This document shows positions 38,624 through 47,922 of a DNA stretch of 64,000 bases, one piece after another; within the stretch, counting starts at the first letter, position 1, and the number at the start of each line of letters is the position of its first letter. The position numbers and the translations under genes are program-made. Below the pieces are notes generated by a model. The model made no database searches. It saw nothing but the letters and a program-made list of their open reading frames with translations, and was not told the DNA's origin. Origin of the DNA: Idiomarina fontislapidosi (lineage in GTDB: Bacteria; Pseudomonadota; Gammaproteobacteria; Enterobacterales; Alteromonadaceae). Where the stretch lies: contig NZ_QJST01000012.1 of assembly GCF_003226255.1 (NCBI RefSeq), positions 1-64,000 of the forward strand, in the 5' to 3' direction.

Positions 38624-41290
38624 ATGCGTGCCAACCGATTCCCTCTGGCAAATATTTCTCTCGCAGTGCTTGCGTGTTTAGCAACACCTGCGGCTCTCGC
38701 TTGGCAAGATGCTGAGCAAACTGAAACTGAAACAGAGCAACAAGCCAGCAATCCTGAACAAGTCATCGAGGAAGTGGTCACCACGGGCACTCGTTTGCAA
38801 GGTAGCGCGGCCGCCGTTGTTCAAGAACGTAAAGAGCAGGCGTTCGTTGCTGATATCATGGGTGCAGATCAAATCTCGCGTACCGGTGACTCGGACGCTG
38901 CAGCTGCATTACGCCGTATCACTGGCTTAACGCTGGTTGATGGCAAGTTTATCTATGTACGTGGTTTGGGTGAGCGTTATTCAAGTACTCAGTTGAACGG
39001 TATGTCGGTACCGAGTCCTGACCCAACACGTGCTGTTATTCCACTGGATTTATTCCCTGCTGATATCATTTCAAGCTTGGCAGTTCAGAAGTCTTATTCG
39101 GCATCAATGCCTGCCAATTTTGGTGGTGGTAACGTTGATATCCGTTTGAAGTCGGCACCTTCAGAAGAAGTGTTTAACGCCTCGGTTAAAGTGGGTGGCA
39201 ACTCTGAGAATTTTGATGACGCCTACTGGTATGACGGTGGAAGTAGCTGGAAAGGTAAAGATGACGGCACTCGTGCAGCACCGCAAGTGTTGCAGAACTT
39301 GTGGGGACAACGCACGTTTCTTGATGAAATTAGCATCGAGGAAAACCGCGACGTCGCTTTAGCGCTTAACCGTGACTATGACCCAACGTTACAGTCAATC
39401 GATCCAGACTATGGCATCGACTTGACCTACGGTAACCGCTACGATTTGACTGACAAATGGGCGGTAGGCTTTTTAGCGACCGCTGCATACGATAATGAAT
39501 GGGAAGTGTCTGAGCAGTTTTTGGGTGAAAACTTCCGTTTGAACCCCGACGATACATACACTTTGGTTCGTGGCTGGGATGACGTTGAATCAACCGAACA
39601 CCAAGTGACATGGTCGGGTATGTTTACCTTTGGCTTAAACTACGGCGCTAACCATAAAGTTGATTTCAGTCACGTTATTTTAAACGATACCGAAGATCGC
39701 CTGCGTGAGAAGTTGGGTAATAACAACAACATCAACTTTGGTTCAAACCAGCGTATTCGCGAGTTTGATGTGAACTACCAAGAGCGTCGCATGGTGGCAA
39801 ACCAAATTAAGGGTATGCACACCTTCACCGACTGGAACTTCTTGGGTGTTGATTGGAAATACTCAAAATCTCGTTCTAGCCGTTACGCACCAGGCAACTT
39901 AGAAACGCGCTTCATTATCACGGACCGTAATGAAGATGGCGTATTCGATCGTGAAGGCGAGAGTAACTTAACTAACGCGACAACCGCCGCGCGTTACTCA
40001 TTCCAAGACCTTAATGACGAAGTTGAAAACTGGGGTGGTAATGTGACCCTGCCTATCATGCTTGATGATTGGGATATCACATTGAAAGCGGGCGCAGATT
40101 TCGTACAGAAAACGCGTTATGCGACTAACCGTCGTTTTGACATCAATACCCGTGCGTTCTCAGACTCAAGCGTTTTGAATGGCTATCAGTTAGGCGAAAT
40201 ACTTAATGATGACCTCATCGCGAATACGGAGCTGAGTTTCACGCCTATCTTAAACGACACCACTGTTGCGGGCGATGATTACATCTCTGCACAGACGATT
40301 GATGCCTACTATTTTGAAGGCGACGTGTTCTTGAAAGATGAGTGGCGTATCACCGCGGGTGTGCGTTGGGAAGATTTCCGTCAAGTAGTCGTACCTTTGG
40401 TACCCACTAACGGTCAAATTGATTTACCAACGAATCCAACGACGGATGATTTAGCTGACTTAGCGTTCCAAGAAGATGACTTCTATCCATCACTGGCGCT
40501 GACTTACTTCTTAACTGACGAACAGCAGTTGCGTTTTAGTTACGGACAAACGGTCGTACGTCCTGACTTACGTGAAGTTTCAAGCTCGACGTACTTGGAT
40601 CCGCTGACTCTGTTCCCAGTAGGCGGTACGCCAGGTCTACGTACAACGTCTATTAAGAACTATGATGCACGTTGGGAATGGTACCAAGAAAACGGCGATA
40701 CCTTGTCACTGGGTATGTTCTACAAAGACATGACCGACCCGATTGAATCGGTTCAGTCACCTGGGCAGGATGGTCCGCCATTGGTGCGTATCGCGAACGC
40801 GGAAACGGGTGAAGTCTACGGTGTCGAGATGGAGTGGTTGAAGTCAATCAGCAACAACTTCTTCGCATCAGGTAACGTTACGTTGAGTGATTCAGAAATT
40901 CAGCTGAATACTCAGAACATCGTGGAACAAACCGGTGTTTCGACCTCGATTACTAATACTGAGCGTCGTTTGACAGGTCACTCAAAATGGGTCGTGAACA
41001 GCCAGCTAGGCTTTGACTCTGACAATGGTAAGCACTCTGCCTCGTTGGTTTACAACGTATTTGGTGAGCGCATTATCATTCCAGGTATCGATGGCCGTGG
41101 TGACTCATTCGAGCAACCGTTCCATAGTTTAGATGCGGTTTACAGCTACTACCCAGACTTTAATTCTCAGATCACGGTTAAGGTGCAAAACATCTTAAAC
41201 CAAGATAAAGAGATTGAGTTTGATGATACCTTGCTTCGTTCAGAAACACGTGGTGTTAGCTTCTCGTTAACCTACAAACGTGAATTCTAA
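38624..41290 (+). CDS. TonB-dependent outer-membrane receptor of the Pho-box operon
   Basis: Protein of 888 residues. The signal peptide is cut after AALA (about residue 26). A short Glu/Gln/Thr-rich stretch and a TonB-box-like IEEVVTTGTR (about residues 49-58) precede the plug domain (DSDAAAALRRITGLTLVDG, IYVRGLGERYSSTQLNG, ANFGGGNVDI). A 22-strand barrel follows, ending in aromatic FSLTYKREF. There is no N-terminal carboxypeptidase-like or signalling domain. It lies 91 bases after the lipoprotein gene with AGAGG before the ATG. Genomic context indicates energy-dependent uptake of the compound the lipoprotein captures. Expression under phosphate limitation is inferred. Confidence 0.9.
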   Translation: MRANRFPLANISLAVLACLATPAALAWQDAEQTETETEQQASNPEQVIEEVVTTGTRLQGSAAAVVQERKEQAFVADIMGADQISRTGDSDAAAALRRITGLTLVDGKFIYVRGLGERYSSTQLNGMSVPSPDPTRAVIPLDLFPADIISSLAVQKSYSASMPANFGGGNVDIRLKSAPSEEVFNASVKVGGNSENFDDAYWYDGGSSWKGKDDGTRAAPQVLQNLWGQRTFLDEISIEENRDVALALNRDYDPTLQSIDPDYGIDLTYGNRYDLTDKWAVGFLATAAYDNEWEVSEQFLGENFRLNPDDTYTLVRGWDDVESTEHQVTWSGMFTFGLNYGANHKVDFSHVILNDTEDRLREKLGNNNNINFGSNQRIREFDVNYQERRMVANQIKGMHTFTDWNFLGVDWKYSKSRSSRYAPGNLETRFIITDRNEDGVFDREGESNLTNATTAARYSFQDLNDEVENWGGNVTLPIMLDDWDITLKAGADFVQKTRYATNRRFDINTRAFSDSSVLNGYQLGEILNDDLIANTELSFTPILNDTTVAGDDYISAQTIDAYYFEGDVFLKDEWRITAGVRWEDFRQVVVPLVPTNGQIDLPTNPTTDDLADLAFQEDDFYPSLALTYFLTDEQQLRFSYGQTVVRPDLREVSSSTYLDPLTLFPVGGTPGLRTTSIKNYDARWEWYQENGDTLSLGMFYKDMTDPIESVQSPGQDGPPLVRIANAETGEVYGVEMEWLKSISNNFFASGNVTLSDSEIQLNTQNIVEQTGVSTSITNTERRLTGHSKWVVNSQLGFDSDNGKHSASLVYNVFGERIIIPGIDGRGDSFEQPFHSLDAVYSYYPDFNSQITVKVQNILNQDKEIEFDDTLLRSETRGVSFSLTYKREF

Positions 41291-41309
41291 ATAAGCCGAG
41301 GCTCTTGAT

Positions 41310-41342
41310 AAAAAGCGATGCTAACTAGCATCGCTTTTTTTT
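41310..41342. terminator. Bidirectional terminator between receptor and mscS genes
   Basis: Stem GCGATGCT / AGCATCGC with loop AACT, flanked by A5 on the left and T8 on the right, so it works on both strands. The stop codon of the minus-strand MscS gene lies inside the stem. Confidence 0.9.
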
Positions 41343-42244
41343 GCCCGTTGAATAGATACTTCGAGTGGTTTTAAGGTATCAAGATGGATGTCACGTTGTG
41401 GGAAGGCGATAACGATATCGTTTTCAGCAAAAAGTGCATCGATCTTATAGCGTAAGTCTGACTGAACTCTGCGTAAGTCCATCGGGGCGCTGACTGAAGT
41501 CCAAAAAAGTAAATTAAAAGTAAGACTGTTGTCCCCAAAGTTTTCGAACAACACCTCTATCGGATACTCCGTATTAATTTTGGTGTGTTCTTTTGCCGCT
41601 TCTAACATCAAGTCACGCACTTTCTCCGTGGGTGAACCATATGCCACGCCGACACTGACAATGCTTCGAATATCCTTAGAAACCAGTGTCCAGTTAACGA
41701 CTCGCTGCTCTAAAAAGTAGCTGTTTGGGACCAGCACATGGATGCCATCGAAACGACGAATACGTACGCAACGATTGCCAATCTCTTCAATACGACCTTG
41801 CTCGTTCTCTAACTCAACGATGTCGCCAATCCGAATTGGACTCTCGGTTAATAGGATAAAGCCGGATATTAGATTGTTGAGTAAGTTCTGCGCACCAAAA
41901 CCCACACCAATGGCAAACGCGCCACCGAGTACCGCAAATATCGTAATGGGGATACCGGCTAGCGGCAAAGCGAGTAAGACCAGTAGCAAATAGGCGACAA
42001 ACTGGAATAGGCGACGAAAGGTAAACAGGGTGTTTTCTGATGCGCCGTTGCGTACCAGCGCTCTGTTCAGTAAATGTCGTCCGATAATTCTGACAACAAT
42101 GACACCGATAATAATAATCGATAGTGCGATGACGACCTGACTAAAATGGATTTTAGTATCAGCGGAGGTATACAGTGGCATTTGCCATAGTGTTGAAAAG
42201 GCGGAGCTAAAGTCCGCCCATAAACTCGAAGCTTCTTCTTGCAT
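41321..42244 (-). CDS. MscS-family small-conductance mechanosensitive channel
   Basis: Inner-membrane channel of 307 residues that opens under membrane tension in hypo-osmotic shock. Three membrane helices end in the pore helix AVLGGAFAIGVGFGAQNLLNNLISGFIL (about residues 118-146). A beta domain follows with PIRIGDIVELENEQGRIEEI and VPNSYFLEQRVVNWT, then an alpha/beta C-terminal domain. The sequence is closer to the YbdG/YnaI-like larger conductance group than to short MscS, but I would not assign a paralogue. It lies 12 bases after the GST gene. Confidence 0.9.
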   Translation of the reverse strand: MQEEASSLWADFSSAFSTLWQMPLYTSADTKIHFSQVVIALSIIIIGVIVVRIIGRHLLNRALVRNGASENTLFTFRRLFQFVAYLLLVLLALPLAGIPITIFAVLGGAFAIGVGFGAQNLLNNLISGFILLTESPIRIGDIVELENEQGRIEEIGNRCVRIRRFDGIHVLVPNSYFLEQRVVNWTLVSKDIRSIVSVGVAYGSPTEKVRDLMLEAAKEHTKINTEYPIEVLFENFGDNSLTFNLLFWTSVSAPMDLRRVQSDLRYKIDALFAENDIVIAFPQRDIHLDTLKPLEVSIQRAKKSDAS

Positions 42245-42256
42245 ATAAGGCTCGTA

Positions 42257-42874
42257 TTAAACTTTAGCAGAAGCGCGTTGCTTCATCGCTTGATACCAGC
42301 GGTATAAATTAGGACGACTATCATCAACGCGAAGGTTAACAACCTTACCAAAGTCGACCGAACAAAAAGCATTGATGTCAGCCACGGTGAGCTGACCGCA
42401 GGCAATAAAGTCTTTACCCTCGAGCTGGTCGTTCAGAAAATCAAAAAAGCGCTCGGCTTCCTTGATATTGTGCTGACCCCACTCGCGAATTGGCTGCATG
42501 CGGTGCTTGAAATAATCGGTGGTGTGCTGAAAACCCATGCCAATAGGATAGAACAGATAAAAGTCTATCCAGCGCGTCCACTGTTCGATAATCGCTTTAT
42601 CGTTGGCATTCTCACCGAGTAGTTTGGGCGTATCTGGGAACTGGTTCTCAAAATAATGACAAATTGCCGTGGTTTCGCACACATAGGTCCCGTCATCAAG
42701 TTCTAACACGGGTACTTTTTGCATCGGATTTTTTGCCTTGAAGGATTCACTCAGGTTTTCGCCTTTTGCTAAATCAATCTCGACGCGCTCGACTTTATCG
42801 AGCAAGCCCTTTTCGGCTAAATACATTCTCACACGGCGTGGGTTAGGGGCTTTCGCCATTTCGTATAACTTCAT
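42257..42874 (-). CDS. Glutathione S-transferase family protein
   Basis: Cytosolic protein of 205 residues. An N-terminal thioredoxin-fold domain (KLYEMAKAPNPRRVRMYLAE, then PMQKVPVLELDDGTYVCETTAIC, about residues 1-78) holds the glutathione-binding cis-proline and ETTAI motif. The helical C-terminal domain contains the conserved LTVADINAFCSVDFGK. The catalytic residue may be the serine or cysteine class, as no tyrosine is evident at the start. Substrate unknown. A GGAG site precedes the ATG. It is upstream of mscS in the same direction. Confidence 0.9.
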   Translation of the reverse strand: MKLYEMAKAPNPRRVRMYLAEKGLLDKVERVEIDLAKGENLSESFKAKNPMQKVPVLELDDGTYVCETTAICHYFENQFPDTPKLLGENANDKAIIEQWTRWIDFYLFYPIGMGFQHTTDYFKHRMQPIREWGQHNIKEAERFFDFLNDQLEGKDFIACGQLTVADINAFCSVDFGKVVNLRVDDSRPNLYRWYQAMKQRASAKV

Positions 42875-42898
42875 TGATTAGACTCCATGTTGTTGTTT

Positions 42899-43543
42899 TT
42901 AGGCGGTCCAAGTGCGCTTTAACTTATCAGCAAATGCAATAAAACGCTCGCGCATGGTTTGGCGCACTTTGATATCAATAGAAGAGAGTACGGAATAACC
43001 TGAAATATGGATGTGAACCTTAGGTTCTTGCACAGGCGCCTCGAGATGATTATCGAGAGAGCTGATGATGTTGGCGACATTACAGGTCACACGAGCAAAC
43101 TCAGGTACGAAAATTTTGATGTCGCCCACAAGGTCGAGTAATTGAACATGAATCTCATTGCTCTCAAAGTGCGCATCAGTGAAGTCGATCTTGAGTGAAC
43201 CAAGTACGCTGTAGGCTTTAATTTTAGCGGGTACTTGCCAAGCACCTTTCATGCTTTGCGATGAGAGTACCGCTACAATCGAGTGCTCGCTGCCGGCGAA
43301 TATTTTGGTGGAGTGTGCGTCAAAGCGCGCGGCTTTGCTTTGCTCGTATTTCGCATCAACCTGCAGGGGCAAGTCTTCAACCAAGTCGGCGAGCTGCTGA
43401 TGAGTCGTGGAATCAAATGCGTGATCGAGTCGCGCCTCAAAAGCCTCTTGCGATAACTCACCATGACTGTAATTCATAACCAGTTGGTCTATCACCTCTT
43501 CGCGGACTTTATCCAGCGGACGGTCTTCAAATTTTACAGCCAT
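42899..43543 (-). CDS. DUF1707/LiaF-like domain protein
   Basis: Cytosolic protein of 214 residues. Residues about 9-60 match the DUF1707 helical domain (VIDQLVMNYSHGELSQEAFEARLDHAFD). The remainder resembles the cell-wall-active antibiotic response domain of LiaF/VraT proteins (VAVLSSQSMKGAWQVPAKIKAYSVLGSLKIDF). There is no membrane segment. In Firmicutes LiaF represses a two-component envelope-stress system. The role in Gram-negative bacteria is not established. TTGGAG precedes the ATG. Confidence 0.75.
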   Translation of the reverse strand: MAVKFEDRPLDKVREEVIDQLVMNYSHGELSQEAFEARLDHAFDSTTHQQLADLVEDLPLQVDAKYEQSKAARFDAHSTKIFAGSEHSIVAVLSSQSMKGAWQVPAKIKAYSVLGSLKIDFTDAHFESNEIHVQLLDLVGDIKIFVPEFARVTCNVANIISSLDNHLEAPVQEPKVHIHISGYSVLSSIDIKVRQTMRERFIAFADKLKRTWTA

Positions 43544-43681
43544 AATGGCTCCAAATGTTAATAAGATGTTTAGTTATAAAAGTATGGATCGCTTCGAGCG
43601 CTTTTCAAAGCACATTTTTACACATTTCATACAAATGCTAGTATTAAAGTTAGAATGGAGCGGCAGGCGCCGCTCTATTCA

Positions 43682-44689
43682 TTATTGTAACGACGGAAGC
43701 TTGTTCAGTAGCGCTGGAGGTAGTTTTGACACCAAAGCGCTGCGGAGCGGGTGCCAGAACACCGACACAAGCAGTAAGCCGGCACCGACGATTAGCCCCA
43801 TAACCGCACTGCCTAAGTCCACCAAACCGACACTGGTGAGTACCTGACTGAAGATAAAGATCACGTACGCGAGCGCAGAAACCATTAATGCGCGACGGTC
43901 GATAATCAGTGACACAACACTTAAAACCAAGTAAAGCACCAGTGTGGCTGCTGCCTGAGTGACACCAATTTCAAAATCACTGCCAAGGATCACATTGAAC
44001 AACGGGTGGATCATCAGTGGTGCTGCCAGCAGATGAAGCCAAAATGCGACATCCGAACGGCGACTGGTGCGATCAACGTCTGAGGCATCCCAGTACATGG
44101 CAATGCCAAAAGTCACCAGCCCGCCCGTCATGATCACTAAGTCAATTAAGATACTGTCTAACAGCCAGGTGGTGCTTAAGAACGACACAATGATACCAAT
44201 GACCGTAGCGACCCCAGCCGCGAGTGTGATAGGAACGCGGAACCGGAACCAATGCGCTGTGGCAACCGCACTGCTGGCAATAAACGCAACACCACTGGCG
44301 ATGTCGGGTCGTACTGCCATGGCAAGCAATTGCATAATCACGCCACCCAAAGTGCCGCCCAACGCGGTAACTAATAGCACGATGGATGGCAGTGCCATAT
44401 GTCGGCGACGGGTGAAGTATTCCGACAACAGCCAACTTGCAACGGCCACTAGACCACCACCGATCAGCGGCGATACGGTATTACCAATTGTCCAGAGACC
44501 GGCTAACGCAATCACTGCGGCGATCACGACAAAAATGTCGTTAAATCCGTGCACTAAAGGAATATATTCTTGATCCTGATTGAGCACGCCACCGCGTTGT
44601 TGTTGTATAAAATCACGAAACGCATTCGCCGTTTGTTTAGGCATGACGCCCGCTTCTACAGCCGCGCGAATATCTTTGTCACTGTACAT
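43682..44689 (-). CDS. Polytopic inner-membrane protein of unknown function
   Basis: Protein of 335 residues. A soluble N-terminal segment (MYSDKDIRAAVEAGVMPKQTANAF, QQQRG) resembles the beginning of DUF2157-type proteins, and about ten hydrophobic helices follow. No catalytic motif is recognised. I chose ATG 44689, with GAGGG upstream, over a TTG at 44722. It is followed by a 138-base gap containing only the leader of the DUF1707 gene. Confidence 0.65.
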   Translation of the reverse strand: MYSDKDIRAAVEAGVMPKQTANAFRDFIQQQRGGVLNQDQEYIPLVHGFNDIFVVIAAVIALAGLWTIGNTVSPLIGGGLVAVASWLLSEYFTRRRHMALPSIVLLVTALGGTLGGVIMQLLAMAVRPDIASGVAFIASSAVATAHWFRFRVPITLAAGVATVIGIIVSFLSTTWLLDSILIDLVIMTGGLVTFGIAMYWDASDVDRTSRRSDVAFWLHLLAAPLMIHPLFNVILGSDFEIGVTQAAATLVLYLVLSVVSLIIDRRALMVSALAYVIFIFSQVLTSVGLVDLGSAVMGLIVGAGLLLVSVFWHPLRSALVSKLPPALLNKLPSLQ

Positions 44690-44885
44690 GTCAACGCCCT
44701 CATAATGACTTTGATTAAACAATAATCACGCGCGCGTAGAAAAGCGAATCTGCTTTGTTACAAACTGTAAGCGGTGAAACAAATCCGGCGCGGCGACTGT
44801 GCCGAGTGCAAAAGAGTGACGCGATCTTGATATAAAGTTGATGTACTCTGGTTAGAATGAATCATTTAAATGAGGAGCATGAACA

Positions 44886-45224
44886 ATGAAAACTGATATA
44901 CAGGGCACTGAGCAAGACTACGCGGAAGAAACATTAACGTTTGAGCAAGTCAGTGAGCTATCGGGTGATGTTGTGCTTGAGTTCGGTGCGCCATGGTGTG
45001 GATATTGTCAGGCTGCACAACCGGCGATAACAGCGGCGGTTAACGAACAGAAGGCGATGCGCCACATAAAAATATATGACGGCAAGGGTAAGCCGTTGGG
45101 CAGGGCATTTAAAGTGAAGCTTTGGCCCACATTGATATTTTTGCGTGATGGCCAGGAAGTCGCGCGCATCGCAAGGCCATCGAGCGCGGATGAGATCCGT
45201 CAGTTAATTGCAAAAAGCGATTAG
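44886..45224 (+). CDS. Thioredoxin-family protein
   Basis: Protein of 112 residues with the active site FGAPWCGYCQ (Cys-Gly-Tyr-Cys, about residues 37-40) and the cis-proline in KLWPTLIFLRDG. Canonical thioredoxin has CGPC. The CGYC centre should be more oxidising and is also found in thioredoxin-like and DsbC-type proteins. No signal peptide, so it acts in the cytosol on unknown thiols. GAGGAG precedes the ATG. It is the last gene before the tRNA-Phe-related region. Confidence 0.9.
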   Translation: MKTDIQGTEQDYAEETLTFEQVSELSGDVVLEFGAPWCGYCQAAQPAITAAVNEQKAMRHIKIYDGKGKPLGRAFKVKLWPTLIFLRDGQEVARIARPSSADEIRQLIAKSD

Positions 45225-45515
45225 CGCGTAACACGGCAAGGATAGACGACGAGGAGGGTAAGCATTTGGATGTTATTAGGAGAGTGGTGTCCAGAGGCGG
45301 AATCGAAAAGATCTTTCAACTTTACTCACTCCTAATGAAAAAGACGATACAGCGACAATCGTACAAATAAGAATCGTTTGTAATATAAGGTTTGGGTGTA
45401 ATCCAGTCTTAATGATCATGTAGCGTTCATATTATGGCGACTTTTTAGTCACATCAGTTTTGCTAGCCTCGCAGCGATCCATAAAAAATGACAGTGGGTG
45501 TGAGAGGGTAACAAC
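45225..45515. other. Intergenic region with tRNA 3'-end remnant and upstream region of receptor gene
   Basis: No coding sequence is supported in these 291 bases. Left of 45308 lies a 23-base remnant of a tRNA-Phe 3' end. Right of it is AT-rich DNA likely to hold the promoter of the receptor/two-component operon. I could not define -35/-10 elements or a Fur box with confidence. Confidence 0.6.
45285..45307 (-). repeat. Putative attachment-site remnant: degenerate tRNA-Phe 3' end
   Basis: TGGTGTCCAGAGGCGGAATC plus GAA matches the 3' end of the tRNA-Phe gene at 50028-50050 at 21 of 23 positions, in the same (minus) orientation. It covers the acceptor arm and part of the T arm only. Such remnants mark the distal end of elements integrated into tRNA 3' ends. 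Confidence 0.6.
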
Positions 45516-47909
45516 ATGAGTAGACAATTTAGTACGGTATGGTGGCTTGCGCTGTGGGCAGCTTTGGTCAGTTTTCCATTTTTTACCTACGCAGCAGAAT
45601 CGCCCGGGGCGTTGACTTTTATCATTAAAGATCAGACCACAGACAGGCCGCTGGCGAATGTGGCGATTACGCTGATAGAGCGGGAAACAAGATCTACAAA
45701 GTCGATAGAAACTGACGCCGAGGGCCGTGTCATCATTGAACAACTCGATCCGGGCTTATATTCCGTGGCTGTGAATAAAAGCGGGTTTGCATCACTTTAT
45801 GAGCCGAGTGTGCGCGTGGTGACGCGGAAAAACCTCAAAATTACGTTTGAACTGCTCGAAGTTAGAGCGGAGGCTTTAGAAAGAATCTCGGTCGAAGGTC
45901 AGCGAGCTGAGGCTTATGCATCCGCTAGCAGCACCTACTTGGACAGAGAAGCGTTGCGCAGTGCCGTTGGAGGAGGAGCCGATCCGCTGCTCTCCTTGGA
46001 CGGCTTGCCGGGCTTGGCATCCGCCAGTGAATTTGCCAGTTTTAGTGTTCGCGGCCGCGGACCCAGAGATAATTTGCTGTTCGTTGACGAGTTTCCTTTT
46101 GATAAAGCAATTCACTTTGATGCAACGTTAGGTGAAGAGGAAGATGTTGGCGGTGGTGGTCGTTTCTCGATTTTTGCACCCAACGTCATCAGTGGTGCCG
46201 AGTTCTCGCCGGGTGGCTGGAGCGCCGCTTATGGCGGCCGGGCTGCGTCGCTACTCAAACTGGAAGTGGCTGACGGAAACCCAAGCCCTTCCGCTAGCTT
46301 TCGCTACGATCTGGCAGGCTATGAAGTGGGCTATGACGGCCCTAGCGGTATTACCGAAGATGCCACAATGCTGGTCTCGGCACGGCGACTGGATTTTGGT
46401 TCGCTGTTCGAAACTATCGACGAGCTCGACATTGGCGAACCGGTGTTGAGAGATGTCATCATCAAGTCGGTCACCCCCATTAACGATAAACACACGTTAG
46501 AGGTGTTGCTTATCGACACTCACGAAGATTATACGCGCGGCGTGACTCACGTAGCCGAATCGCCTAATTTTGAAGATGTTGCGTTGCAAGACTCTGAGCA
46601 AGACAGTGACCTGTACGGTCTGACGTTGCGCTCGTGGGTTGGTGACGACTCGGTGTGGAGTAACAAGATCTACTATCGCCAAAGCGATAAACTGAGCTCC
46701 GAAGGCGAGGCGTTCCCTGATCTGGTACCCGAGGGCTCACCCGCGTCCAGCTTTCCGGTACGTGAAAACATCATTACCATCGGTGAAGGTGAAACGGAGA
46801 TTGGCTGGCGCAGCGACTTTGAAACATTGAACCAATGGGGCGTATTAAGTGCCGGTATTCGATTAACCCAGCTTGAGCTGGATTATGATACGGTTTTGGA
46901 TGGTACCTGGACTCGGTTTGTTTATGACGACGATGACTTCAGAGCCGACCCGGATCAAAAGTATATCGTGTTGACGCCTGAGAACATCAATTCGTCACTG
47001 AACCGGAAAGAAACCAATTATGCGGGTTATGTCGAGCAGGTTTTTGAGCGCGGCGATTGGGATTTTAGCACGGGACTGAGGTTAGAGCGGGACGGCTTTG
47101 CAGACGAAAGCCTGGTCTCGCCTCGCTTTAGCGTTAACTGGCGGCCGAGTGCAAAAGTACGATACTTTGCGACTGCTGGCCTCTTTCATCAGTCACCTCG
47201 GTTTTTAGAGCTGGCCGCAAACGAGTCGAACAACCTTAAGAACGAGGACATCAGGCACAGTAGTGTCGGTTTTCAGTTTTTTCCTAGTGAGCGTTGGTCG
47301 GTGTTAACGGAAGCCTATTATCAAAGCCTCGATAATCTGGTGGTGGATCTGGATCGCGCAAACGGAACCTTTGCCAACATTGGCGAGGGCTCGTCCTACG
47401 GTGTGGATATTGTCGCAAACGGCATGATCAGAGAGGGTTTATACGCGACCGCAACATACTCCTATAATGATGCGGTCGTCGACCGCAAAGATGGTCGCGG
47501 TGATGTAGCGGCTGAGTTTAGTCGTGAGCATGTTGCCACGCTCGGTTTGACCTGGGAAATTAACGACCGCTGGAAAGTGGCGGGTCGCTACAAATACCTG
47601 TCCGGTCGGCCTGATGATCAATTTATCATTCATGCTGACGTGTTGGGACCGGGGCAACCGGTGCGCTATTCAAAAGAAATCACCGAGCGTAATATCGGTC
47701 GTAAAAGCGGTTCCGGCTTGTTCAATGTCCGCGTTGACTATCGGCGTGCGTTTGGCCCAATCGATGTAACGGCCTTTCTAGACGTTATCAACGTAACGGC
47801 AGCGTCCTCGAGCGACGACGCAGAGTTTGACTATCGACGAGGTGTGCAAGTAAAAGACGAAAGCGAAGCAGAGCCTCTGATTGGCCTGCGAGTGGATTAT
47901 GCCTGGTAA
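45516..47909 (+). CDS. TonB-dependent receptor with N-terminal carboxypeptidase-regulatory-like domain
   Basis: Outer-membrane protein of 797 residues. The signal peptide ends near FTYAA (residue 27). An Ig-like regulatory domain (about residues 32-115, FIIKDQTTDRPLANVAITL, TDAEGRVIIEQLDPGLYSV) precedes the plug (GGGADPLLSLDGLPGLASASEF, SVRGRGPRDNLLFVDEF, YGGRAASLLKLEV). The barrel ends in RVDYAW. Unlike most SusC proteins there is no SusD-like neighbour. Two-component genes follow 13 bases downstream, so the receptor and the sensor probably share a substrate. GAGAGGG precedes the ATG. Confidence 0.88.
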   Translation: MSRQFSTVWWLALWAALVSFPFFTYAAESPGALTFIIKDQTTDRPLANVAITLIERETRSTKSIETDAEGRVIIEQLDPGLYSVAVNKSGFASLYEPSVRVVTRKNLKITFELLEVRAEALERISVEGQRAEAYASASSTYLDREALRSAVGGGADPLLSLDGLPGLASASEFASFSVRGRGPRDNLLFVDEFPFDKAIHFDATLGEEEDVGGGGRFSIFAPNVISGAEFSPGGWSAAYGGRAASLLKLEVADGNPSPSASFRYDLAGYEVGYDGPSGITEDATMLVSARRLDFGSLFETIDELDIGEPVLRDVIIKSVTPINDKHTLEVLLIDTHEDYTRGVTHVAESPNFEDVALQDSEQDSDLYGLTLRSWVGDDSVWSNKIYYRQSDKLSSEGEAFPDLVPEGSPASSFPVRENIITIGEGETEIGWRSDFETLNQWGVLSAGIRLTQLELDYDTVLDGTWTRFVYDDDDFRADPDQKYIVLTPENINSSLNRKETNYAGYVEQVFERGDWDFSTGLRLERDGFADESLVSPRFSVNWRPSAKVRYFATAGLFHQSPRFLELAANESNNLKNEDIRHSSVGFQFFPSERWSVLTEAYYQSLDNLVVDLDRANGTFANIGEGSSYGVDIVANGMIREGLYATATYSYNDAVVDRKDGRGDVAAEFSREHVATLGLTWEINDRWKVAGRYKYLSGRPDDQFIIHADVLGPGQPVRYSKEITERNIGRKSGSGLFNVRVDYRRAFGPIDVTAFLDVINVTAASSSDDAEFDYRRGVQVKDESEAEPLIGLRVDYAW

Positions 47910-47922
47910 AGGAGAATAACAA

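Noticed and set aside
45337-45372. Eleven-residue ORF in the gap before the receptor gene
   Set aside because: Too short, no ribosome site and no similarity that can be seen.
45400-45470. Possible Fur-like site before the receptor gene at 45516
   Set aside because: Only an AATGATCAT fragment is present; no 19-base Fur palindrome could be aligned.
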